DNA from: Akkermansia muciniphila
GTDB lineage: Bacteria > Verrucomicrobiota > Verrucomicrobiia > Limisphaerales > UBA9464
Assembly: GCA_945898055.1 (NCBI GenBank)
Contig: CAMDGV010000026.1
Location: 1-56,081 of the forward strand
DNA length: 56,081 nucleotides
Reading direction: 5' to 3'
Below the pieces are notes generated by a model. It had not been told where the DNA came from. It did no database searches and worked only from the letters and a program-made list of their open reading frames with translations. Numbering within the stretch: position 1 is the first letter of the stretch; the number at the start of each line of letters is the position of its first letter. The position numbers and the translations under genes are program-made. This document shows positions 1-6,564 of the stretch, in pieces.

Positions 1-54
1 GTCGGAAAGCTGGAAATCAAGGCCAGCGGCGTGGAATGGCTCGGGGACGTGCCG
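1..54 (+). pseudogene. Possible HsdS (type I restriction specificity subunit) fragment
   Basis: Frame 1 from the window edge reads KASGVEWLGDVP, which resembles the SGVEWLGDVPEHW signature that opens target-recognition domains of type I restriction specificity subunits. The similarity stops before the REP-type arm at 82 and the reading frame continues into unrelated residues, so the gene appears broken by the element that follows. Only about 18 residues are visible and the rest lies outside the window. The call rests on one short motif. Confidence 0.4.
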
Positions 55-81
55 GTTATTATCAGCACCAACGGTGCGTCA

Positions 82-363
82 TGCGATAGCCCAGGGCAAA
101 GCCCTGGTAATGGCCCCAAACACCTTTCCCAGCCCTGAAGGGGCGTAACTTCATGCCGCAATCACCCGCCCAAATCCTCGTTCACCTGGTCTTCTCGACG
201 AAGAACCGCAAAGTCACCTTTCAGGAAGAATATCGACGCTTGTTGAACAAATACAGTATCTCATTTGATGAACGCTATGTGTGGGATTAAACTTCATTTC
301 GCCCCTTCAGGGCTGAGGATTCTATGGCTCTTCGGACCCAGGGTTGCACCCTGGGCTATCGCA
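82..363 (+). mobile_element. REP/IS200-like element with internally deleted transposase
   Basis: Two inverted arms bracket a short transposase remnant. The left arm (82-107) and the reverse complement of the right arm (338-363) share TGCGATAGCCCAGGG and end in CCCTGG. Each arm can fold on itself (CCAGGG with CCCTGG). A second inner pair, AGCCCTGAAGGGGCG near 130-146 and its complement near 300-315, also matches in inverted orientation. Palindromic arms around a Y1-type transposase are the arrangement of REP-associated tyrosine transposase elements. This copy cannot move itself because its transposase lacks the catalytic core. Confidence 0.65.
153..290 (+). pseudogene. IS200-like (Y1/REP-associated) transposase, internal deletion
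   Basis: A 45-residue frame begins MPQSPAQILVHLVFSTKNRK, the typical N-terminus of IS200-like/REP-associated tyrosine transposases. It then passes directly into TFQEEYRRLLNKY and FDERYVWD, the typical C-terminus of the same family. Full-length members are about 145-150 residues, so roughly 100 central residues are gone, including the HUH metal-binding motif and the catalytic tyrosine helix. The junction is in frame (near residue 21), so this is a clean internal deletion rather than random decay. It lies inside inverted palindromic arms and could at most be moved by a full-length relative elsewhere. Confidence 0.75.
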
Positions 364-474
364 TTTGGCCCCCTTGGGGCTTTCATCCGCACCCTGCCAC
401 CGGAACTCGTCTCCAGCCTCCCCAGCATCGAGTCCATTGAAGCCGAACTCTCCCGCGATTTGGAACAGGAGCCA

Positions 475-705
475 GTCACAGGTAGCCTGCCCCATAGTTT
501 GCTCTCAGAGGGAGAGAAACAGATAGCCTGCCCCATAGTTTTGCCCTTCTGGTTGGGCGACGCCGTGGGCACGGACCTCTACTTCGATCCTCACCTCAAG
601 CACGACACCGGAGAGCAGAATGGGTTGAAGGGCTGGCGAAGCACAGATAGCCAGTCACAGGTAGCCTGCCCCATAGTCACAGGTAGCCTGCCCCATAGTT
701 TTGCC
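475..705. repeat. Cluster of four short REP-like repeats
   Basis: Copies at 475-500, 519-546, 654-677 and 677-705 share CAGGTAGCCTGCCCCATAG (the second has AGATAGCC), usually followed by TTTTGCC. The third and fourth are nearly head-to-tail. Two further copies lie at 1109-1127 and 1277-1304. Spacing is irregular and there is no spacer structure, so this is not a CRISPR array. Short repeats of the style 'GGGGCAGGC...' are typical of REP-type sequences spread by IS200-like transposases, and such a transposase remnant lies just upstream. Confidence 0.7.
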
Positions 706-1108
706 CTCCACCTGGCCCACACGCGTCGAGAAGGTCAGATTCAGGAACTGACCACGAAGTTGGCTGCCGCACCCGCAACGGAGTCCGCCGAAGGCACAGC
801 CCAACAGCGGCGGTTGAAACAGCTGCGGAAGCTCAAGGAAACGTACGCAGCGGCGCGGGTGGAACGGCGAAAAAACATTACGGAACATCACGAACTCCTC
901 GACTGGATCCGCGTCGAGATCGGAGCGACTGCGGCCACTGAATCACGCCTGGAGGCCATGATCCAAGCCGACAGGGTGAAACTGGAACCTTCCAGCAAAC
1001 GATTGCTGGATGTGCTCCGGATCACGGCGCGCAACGGGTTCTACCAAGCCCTGCAACCTTTCAAGAAGAGCTATGACAACTACCGGGACGACTACGGACA
1101 ATTTGGGA

Positions 1109-1127
1109 GTCACAGGTAGCCTGCCCC
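1109..1127. repeat. Fifth copy of the short REP-like repeat (truncated)
   Basis: This copy reads GTCACAGGTAGCCTGCCCC, then the similarity stops. It interrupts the transposase remnant right after its DDYGQF segment and adjoins dispersed repeat copy A. Confidence 0.6.
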
Positions 1128-1129
1128 TC

Positions 1130-1270
1130 TTCTTCTCCCCCTTTGCGTCTTTGCGTCTTTGCGTCTTTGCGTGAGACCTCATCCGCCCTCCCCTCCTCGT
1201 TAAAAAGCAATTTCCTATCAGTATCTCACGCCCGCTTCGCTCAAGACGCCAAGACGCAAAGGATTCAAGG
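1130..1270 (+). repeat. Dispersed repeat copy A
   Basis: The segment starts with a tandem TTTGCGTC run (1142-1171), then GTGAGACCTCATCCGCC, and ends with GCCCGCTTCGCTCAAGACGC and AAGACGCAAAGGATTCAAGG. An inverted copy with the same blocks in the same order lies at 23228-23447. Within the last ~45 bases the two copies differ at about one position by eye. The DNA translates into arginine- and serine-rich frames that are not credible genes. Confidence 0.75.
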
Positions 1271-1276
1271 GAGAGA

Positions 1277-1304
1277 AACAGGTAGCCTGTCCCATAGTTT
1301 TGCC
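1277..1304. repeat. Sixth copy of the short REP-like repeat
   Basis: It reads CAGGTAGCCTGTCCCATAG followed by TTTTGCC. Its left flank GGAGAGAAACAG is shared with the copy at 519-546, so these two copies descend from one longer unit. Confidence 0.65.
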
Positions 1305-1500
1305 ACTTTCCCGGTGGCAGCTACGGCAGCGAATTTAAACGCAGTGTGAGTCAGACCCTCGAGACCATCAATCAGCGGCAACTGGAGCACCCGAAGCTCC
1401 CGGGCCGACGATTTCGCTTTCGCCTCGCGCACCGTTCGGAACTCGACCTCAAAGTCCGGATTGCAACCTGAGCAATCCTCAGCAGAATTACCCGGAATTA

Positions 1501-1558
1501 AGGGATTTGAAGTCTCACCTGATTTTGGGGATTTACTCCGAATTTTCTGAGGTCTGAA
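1501..1558 (+). repeat. 58-bp dispersed repeat, copy 1 (inverted partner at 5896-5953)
   Basis: Compared with the reverse complement of 5896-5953, I count 46 of 58 identical positions without gaps. Two blocks are exact: TTGGGG inside GATTTTGGGG, and TTTTCTGAGGTCTGAA. The two copies face each other and enclose the ABC transporter genes and trpE. No coding potential is evident. Confidence 0.7.
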
Positions 1559-1783
1559 GATCGGACACGGAAAATGCGCCCAATAAAAATTGAAAAATCA
1601 GAGAAGAGCACAGAGACTTCCTTTCCAAGAATTATTAAGGTGCGATGTAGGCCCCCGCATAAAAATTTGTGCCAGAGGCGGTTCTTTTGGGCTCAATTGT
1701 CGGCGGCATTTGTTCTGAACGGCCGATTTTAAGTTGCCGGAGTCTTCTATCCTCACCCGTCTCCATCGTTCTCGGTTGGACAC

Positions 1784-3298
1784 TTATTTCTTCACCAACC
1801 AACGCCAAATCTGCACCAAGCTAGCGGGTTGACCGGTCCGCAGCACGGCGGCACGAAAGATCCTGCCACAACCCCAGATTACTAACACATCCATAACGAC
1901 CAACAGAGCTAGTGTCCCTAAAATATCCCGAAGAGGCGGTCCTGCAGCAACTCGGTTCATCATCACGAACGGAGTGTAAAAGGGGATCCAAGACAAAAAT
2001 GTGGCCACGGGACCGTTCGGGTCGCGTGGAATAAAGGTCAACGCCACCAAGGGCACCATCATTAGCAGGACGATCACTCCCATATAATTCTGGGCATCCT
2101 TCAGGGTGTCGCAGGTGCTCCCGATGGCGAGGATGACCCCTGCATAGAGAATATACCCCAGAAAAAAATAAAGAAGGAAGGCGGGCAAAATCCAAGAGTC
2201 TCCGAGCAGAGTCATTAACTCGAGCGGTACTTGCGCTAGCGCTCCTTCGGACTGAGAGGTCATCCCACCAAAGCGCACCAGCCAAAGCATTACTACCAGC
2301 AATGTCCCAATCCACGAAGCGATCATCACCAACCCTACTGCAGCAATCCCAATTAGCTTACCTGCCATCAATTCGGTGGAGGTGACCGACGACAAGAGCA
2401 CTTCGATAATCCGATTCGACTTCTCCTCGATAACCGAGTTCAGAAGCATCTGGGCAATACTGAAAACAGCTACCCAAAGTAGGTATACAAAGCCGCTGGG
2501 CGCCCATTGTCTCAACAAATCAACTAATCCCACCCGTTCCTCTCCTTCGGCTTTGCGTGGGCTCAAATTCACCACTTCTGTTCGAGCCGTTTCAAGGCCG
2601 GTAATGACTTTTTGATCCAATCCCAATCGGACGTACTCTCGTTGACGAAAATCTCGAGAAAGGGCTTCTTCCATCAGTTCTCGCAAATCGGTATCGGCTT
2701 GATTTTCCGACCAAAATCTCAGAGCAGGCCCAGTTTTTGTGGTTGTCTCTTCCACAATGATCGCTACCGCAAAAAGACTTACCTCTTCGTCCATCCCTCG
2801 TGGTTGGTAGGCAAGGCCTCCACGCAGCCAAGCGCGAACTTCCACCTCTAACTGGGAAAGGTCTCCAAGACTGGCGATGGAAGCCGGGGGTGCCACTCGA
2901 CGAAATTTAACTTTGGGCGGCGTAAAGGTCCCCGCGTTAGTTTGAAGCTGAGGACGAATCTGGTTGAGTGTCGTTTGGAGATCGAACGATTCGAGAGAAA
3001 TCTGTTGGGCACTGACACCTGATCGACGATTGTCCGCCGCCCACTCCCGAAATGCCAATGCCTCCCGCCGTTGCCCATCTCGTTGCAGTGCCGACTCAAT
3101 CACAGGGATCATTCGACCGGTAAGATCGACAATCACAAAATGCCGCGTGGGAGTTCCCTTGGCGGCCAACAGCCTCGGAATTTGAGCCGTGACGATCCAG
3201 ATCAAGGGGAAGAGCAAGATTCCGAACCAAAATCCTCGAGTCTTGGCATTCTCAGCGAATTCTCGCCAAGCAATGATCAGCGCGTTTCTCATCGGCAA
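1784..3298 (-). CDS. ABC-2 type transporter permease (NatB-like)
   Basis: This 504-residue membrane protein is the permease half of an ABC exporter. A first transmembrane helix follows the start (FWFGILLFPLIWIV). A soluble extracytoplasmic region of about 200 residues comes next. Then there is a cluster of hydrophobic helices in the C-terminal half (from about residue 265, including FVYLLWVAVFSIAQML), with the NRIIEVLLSSVTSTELMAGK segment typical of the ABC-2 (NatB/CcmB-like) family. Its start overlaps the end of the upstream ATPase gene by 10 bases, which implies translational coupling and a shared complex. NatAB-type systems export sodium or drugs, but the substrate cannot be read from sequence. 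Few Shine-Dalgarno-like bases precede the start. Confidence 0.85.
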   Translation of the reverse strand: MPMRNALIIAWREFAENAKTRGFWFGILLFPLIWIVTAQIPRLLAAKGTPTRHFVIVDLTGRMIPVIESALQRDGQRREALAFREWAADNRRSGVSAQQISLESFDLQTTLNQIRPQLQTNAGTFTPPKVKFRRVAPPASIASLGDLSQLEVEVRAWLRGGLAYQPRGMDEEVSLFAVAIIVEETTTKTGPALRFWSENQADTDLRELMEEALSRDFRQREYVRLGLDQKVITGLETARTEVVNLSPRKAEGEERVGLVDLLRQWAPSGFVYLLWVAVFSIAQMLLNSVIEEKSNRIIEVLLSSVTSTELMAGKLIGIAAVGLVMIASWIGTLLVVMLWLVRFGGMTSQSEGALAQVPLELMTLLGDSWILPAFLLYFFLGYILYAGVILAIGSTCDTLKDAQNYMGVIVLLMMVPLVALTFIPRDPNGPVATFLSWIPFYTPFVMMNRVAAGPPLRDILGTLALLVVMDVLVIWGCGRIFRAAVLRTGQPASLVQIWRWLVKK

Positions 3299-4212
3299 AC
3301 CGCCTCTCTCGCCCCAAGCCCCACTTTCTTCACAAAAACATCATGCAAAGTGGTCTCAGTCGCGTGGAATTGACTCAACTGTATTCGACGGACAAAGCAA
3401 GCCTCGAGCAACACCTGAGGATCTGTGCCCGCGCTGAGTTCGAGTTCCCAACCTCCTTCGGCGAGTGCTTTAAATCCACGGATACAGGCCAAGTCCCGGA
3501 GACCTTCTAAACTATCGAGGGATTTTAACCGAACAGTGGCCGGCACCTCCGCTCGAGCCTCGGCCAATGTCCCATCAAAGACACTCCGGCCGCCGGCCAG
3601 AATTATTAACCGATCACAAAGCCGTTCAGCATGCTGCATCACGTGGGTTGAGAGTAAAACCGTGCGGCCTCGGGCTCGAAGGTCCATAATAATTTCCTCG
3701 AGAACTCCCTGATTCACCGGATCCAATCCAGAGAAAGGTTCATCGAGAATCACAAACTCTGGATCGTGCGCGATGGAAGCTAAGACTTGGACTTTTTGAC
3801 TCATGCCTTTAGACAAAGCTTCGGCTTTGGTCTGGGCGAAGGCCCCTAATCCATAGCGATTAAGCAAATTAAGCGCACGCTCGTCCGCATGTCGTCGTGA
3901 AAGTCCCTTTAAGGTGGCAAAATAGGAAATAAGATCCACCGCTTTCATCTTTCGATAGAGACCCTTTTCCTCAGGTAGATAGCCGACCCTTGCTCGGACG
4001 TGCATTGCCGAGGGTTTTCCAAGAATTGAAATCGAACCCGTGGAGGGCTCGATAATCCCGAGGATCATTCGTAAGGTCGTCGTCTTCCCTGCACCGTTCG
4101 GCCCAAGAAACCCGCAAACACAACCCGTAGGCACCACGAGTGAAAGAGCGTCAACGGCCCGAAAATCACCATAGAGTTTGGTGACTTCGCGCAGTTCAAG
4201 AGCGGTGTTCAT
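3289..4212 (-). CDS. ABC transporter ATP-binding protein (NatA-like)
   Basis: This is the ATPase partner of the downstream ABC-2 permease. Motifs in order are Walker A GPNGAGKTT, a Q-loop region GYLPEEKGLYRKM, signature LSKGMSQKVQ, Walker B FVILDEPFSGLDP, and the switch histidine in LLSTHVMQ. The LSKGMSQKVQ signature is characteristic of NatA-like sodium/drug ATPases. I place the start at the ATG at 4212 (MNTALELREVTKLYG), giving 307 residues. The frame is open upstream to 4287, but that extension has no family resemblance. A roughly 95-residue C-terminal tail after the ATPase core fits DUF4162-type ends of this family. It lies 94 bases downstream of trpE on the same strand and could be read from the same transcript. 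Confidence 0.88.
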   Translation of the reverse strand: MNTALELREVTKLYGDFRAVDALSLVVPTGCVCGFLGPNGAGKTTTLRMILGIIEPSTGSISILGKPSAMHVRARVGYLPEEKGLYRKMKAVDLISYFATLKGLSRRHADERALNLLNRYGLGAFAQTKAEALSKGMSQKVQVLASIAHDPEFVILDEPFSGLDPVNQGVLEEIIMDLRARGRTVLLSTHVMQHAERLCDRLIILAGGRSVFDGTLAEARAEVPATVRLKSLDSLEGLRDLACIRGFKALAEGGWELELSAGTDPQVLLEACFVRRIQLSQFHATETTLHDVFVKKVGLGAREAVCR

Positions 4213-4306
4213 TATTGGATCGGTCCACCGATTTTTAAGTGAGTTCACGGTGTAGCCGAGGCCTAGCCGACAGACAAATGACGGCATCTTTCACGGCGGA
4301 TTTAAA

Positions 4307-5839
4307 TTAGGTCGGCTGGGCTGCAAAAACCTCCGCCACAGCGACCGCTCGACGCATGGCCTTGGATTTGTTCACCGTCTCCTCAAATTCAGCTTCAGGT
4401 AAGGAATCATTGACCCACCCGCCTCCTGCTTGAACGTGCGCATAACCATCCTTCACTAAGGCGGTCCGAATTGTGATGCAATGGTCCGCATTCCCGTTAA
4501 ATCCAAAATATCCAACACACCCGCCATACGGACCACGGGTTGTTCCTTCGAACTCAGAAATAATCTGCATCGCCCGGATTTTAGGCGCTCCACTCAACGT
4601 GCCCGCCGGAAAAGTGGTGCGCATCAGATCGAACGCGGTGCGGTCAGCAGCTAGCTTACCGTTGACCTGCGACACAATGTGCATCACATGACTATACCGT
4701 TCGATCACCATCAATTCCTTGACTCGAATGCTGCCAAAATCACAGACCCGTCCAATGTCGTTTCGAGCTAAATCTACCAGCATCACGTGTTCCGCTCTTT
4801 CCTTGGGATCTGCCAAAAGATCCTTTTCCAGTGCCACATCCTGTTCGGGGGTCTTGCCGCGCGGTCGTGTTCCGGCAATGGGTCGAATCTCCACCTCTCG
4901 ATCCTCGCAACGAACATGCAGTTCGGGCGAAGCTCCCACCAATGCAAAACCTTCCAGTTCCAAAAGGAACATATAAGGGGACGGATTAATGGAGCGAACA
5001 GCGCGATAAATATCCATCGGCGCCGATTTGATCGGAGCACTAAATCGTTGAGAACCTACAATCTGGATAATATCTCCAGCTCGGATGAACTCCTTTGCCT
5101 TGGTTACGTTGGAAAGAAACTGTTCTCGGGTGGTATTGGAAACAAAGGGTGCGTCGGGCGCATCCAAAGGAAGCGTCACAGCTCGGAACTCGACCGGTTG
5201 CTCTAATAGGCTAACCAACCGTTCAATTTCACTGATAGCGTCGTCATAGACTTCTTCAATCTTCAACCCCGGTTCAATGATCGCATTAACCACCACTGCA
5301 ATGCTCTGGGCAACACGGTCAAAGACGAGGACTTGGTCCGCGATCAGGAAATAAAGGGTCGGTGTCCCAAGGTCGTCACGGGGCGGGCGTGGTACAACGG
5401 GTTCGACATCGTGGATAAACTCATAACCAATGAAACCCACTGCGCCTCCGGTAAACCGCGGCATACCCGCGACCGCCACCGGACGGTACCCGGCCATCAT
5501 CTTCTCCACGACTGCAAGACCGTCGGATGCCGTCTTCTCTCCATGCACGCCCTCTGTCTGGGTCAACGTATAAGTGTCGATGATGCGGCCTTCTTGGAGG
5601 ACATCCACTCGATTGCCCGTCTGACGAATCACGGATCGAGGGTTACAACCAACAAAGGAATAGCGCCCTAAATGCTCGCCTCCTTCCACCGATTCAAAGA
5701 GAAAAGCCTCTCCGGCTCCCTTCAGCTTTCGATAGGCAGAGAGCGGCGTTTCAAAATCGGCTAGAAGCCGGCGGACGACCGGAATGCAGTTGCCCGACTG
5801 AGCCAGCGTTGTGAACTCCTCACGGGTCGGCGTGTACAT
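4307..5839 (-). CDS. trpE: Anthranilate synthase component I
   Basis: The enzyme converts chorismate to anthranilate using ammonia supplied by the TrpG glutaminase, the first committed step of tryptophan synthesis. The 510-residue length is normal. Visible motifs are the N-terminal FLFESVEGGE element, which corresponds to the LLES tryptophan-feedback site, then NPSPYMF, GASPELHVR, RPIAGTRPRG, VDLARNDIGRV, and the active-site block FPAGTLSGAPKIRAM. It is assigned as TrpE rather than PabB because of the LxESVE feedback element and the overall match. No trpG or other trp gene is in the window, so the pathway is dispersed here. I see no attenuator hairpin in the 140 bases upstream. Confidence 0.93.
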   Translation of the reverse strand: MYTPTREEFTTLAQSGNCIPVVRRLLADFETPLSAYRKLKGAGEAFLFESVEGGEHLGRYSFVGCNPRSVIRQTGNRVDVLQEGRIIDTYTLTQTEGVHGEKTASDGLAVVEKMMAGYRPVAVAGMPRFTGGAVGFIGYEFIHDVEPVVPRPPRDDLGTPTLYFLIADQVLVFDRVAQSIAVVVNAIIEPGLKIEEVYDDAISEIERLVSLLEQPVEFRAVTLPLDAPDAPFVSNTTREQFLSNVTKAKEFIRAGDIIQIVGSQRFSAPIKSAPMDIYRAVRSINPSPYMFLLELEGFALVGASPELHVRCEDREVEIRPIAGTRPRGKTPEQDVALEKDLLADPKERAEHVMLVDLARNDIGRVCDFGSIRVKELMVIERYSHVMHIVSQVNGKLAADRTAFDLMRTTFPAGTLSGAPKIRAMQIISEFEGTTRGPYGGCVGYFGFNGNADHCITIRTALVKDGYAHVQAGGGWVNDSLPEAEFEETVNKSKAMRRAVAVAEVFAAQPT

Positions 5840-5895
5840 AACGAAGCAACCCTAACGCGAACAGGGCCTCGGCCTGAAGCGAGAACTCAATAAGA

Positions 5896-5953
5896 TTCAG
5901 ACCTCAGAAAAACGAGGGTTATTCCCCAAAATCAAGTGCGGATTCCAATCCCT
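5896..5953 (-). repeat. 58-bp dispersed repeat, copy 2 (inverted partner at 1501-1558)
   Basis: The reverse complement of this stretch matches 1501-1558 at 46 of 58 positions, ungapped. It sits between the trpE start and the Fic remnant and carries no gene. Confidence 0.7.
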
Positions 5954-5978
5954 GGATTTTGCAGATTTTGATGGAAGA

Positions 5979-6179
5979 TTGCTGAGGCACCCATCCAGGG
6001 TCTATCTCTGGTTGGAGGGTTTTGAGGGTAAGCTGACGTCCTCAAAATGGGCAAAGCTATCGAAGAGTTCCCAAGATACTGCGCTGCGCGACCTTGTTGA
6101 TCTGAGGAATCGCAAGATTCTCAAGATGAAAGAAGCGAGCGGACGGCGCACGAGCCACGCTCTTGGCTTGCTGGAATAA
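5979..6179 (+). pseudogene. Fic family protein, C-terminal remnant
   Basis: A 66-residue frame contains LEGFEGKLTSSKWAKLSKS followed by SQDTALRDLVDL and GRRTSHAL. This is the C-terminal winged-helix-like end of Fic/DUF4172-type AMP-transferases, whose consensus is LDGFEGKLTSSKWAKLAKCS. The catalytic HPFxxGNGR region and everything N-terminal to it are missing, and a dispersed repeat lies immediately upstream. The remnant is therefore dead as a Fic enzyme. It may be what is left after a deletion or insertion, and has no credible ribosome-binding site. Confidence 0.65.
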
Positions 6180-6564
6180 ACCCGCAACCCACAGCGCATG
6201 AGTAGGGCACTTCCACCCGTGCTAAATCGTTGCCGAATTTTTGGTCTGGATCTGAAGAATCGTTCTTTCGATTCAATCAATCGTCAGGGCCTTTGTTATG
6301 CATCCTACCGTGCAGGCTTTGATCAGAGTTTTTGGAAGTGTCTAATCCTGATTCATCTCGAACAACCAAGCGGTTGATCGCAGGCTTCGATGAAGTACCG
6401 GTCCCGCCGGCTCCCTAAACTCATCCCCTCTTCCGATGAATCAGCTAGGTCTCGAGGTTGACGTTTCAAGTTTTCGCGTTGATTATAGTTTTTATTCGAG
6501 TTCGTTACTTTCGAAAATTTTACAGTCTTTGTGATTGAACGGTTCCGAAACAACTTCCTGTTCC
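6180..6564. other. Intergenic region without recognised gene
   Basis: Only short frames without family resemblance occur here. GAATCGTTCTTTCGATTC near 6258 is a small inverted repeat. The stretch should contain the promoter of the downstream secreted oxidase gene, but I cannot place convincing -35/-10 boxes. Confidence 0.4.

Larger units (their letters stand above)
388..1470 (+). pseudogene. Decayed DDE-type transposase remnant interrupted by repeats
   Basis: Separated coding scraps lie in one orientation. 388-473 encodes an ELxRDLEQE segment. About 560-640 encodes TDLYFDPHLKHDTGEQ then LKGW, resembling a segment of large DDE transposases found in Planctomycetes and Verrucomicrobia. 710-1107 encodes a charged helical region ending DVLRITARNGFYQALQPFKK. 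About 1318-1470 encodes ETINQRQL, RFRFRLAHRSELDLKV and a stop, plausible as the same protein's C-terminus. Between these pieces sit copies of a short repeat and, at 1130-1270, a different dispersed repeat. An open frame runs 265-1119 through four of the short repeats, but it joins unrelated pieces and is unlikely to make a functional protein. The family assignment is from memory of conserved motifs and is tentative. Confidence 0.45.

Noticed and set aside
475-705. CRISPR array
   Set aside because: Repeat spacing is irregular (from 0 to over 100 bases), copies differ in length, spacers are absent and there are no cas genes.
265-1119. Open reading frame of 284 residues as a real gene
   Set aside because: It runs from REP-type arm sequence through four short repeats into a transposase scrap, so it mixes unrelated pieces and has no single family match.
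4307-5839. PabB (aminodeoxychorismate synthase) instead of TrpE
   Set aside because: The N-terminal FLFESVE feedback element and overall motif set favour TrpE; PabB usually lacks it.
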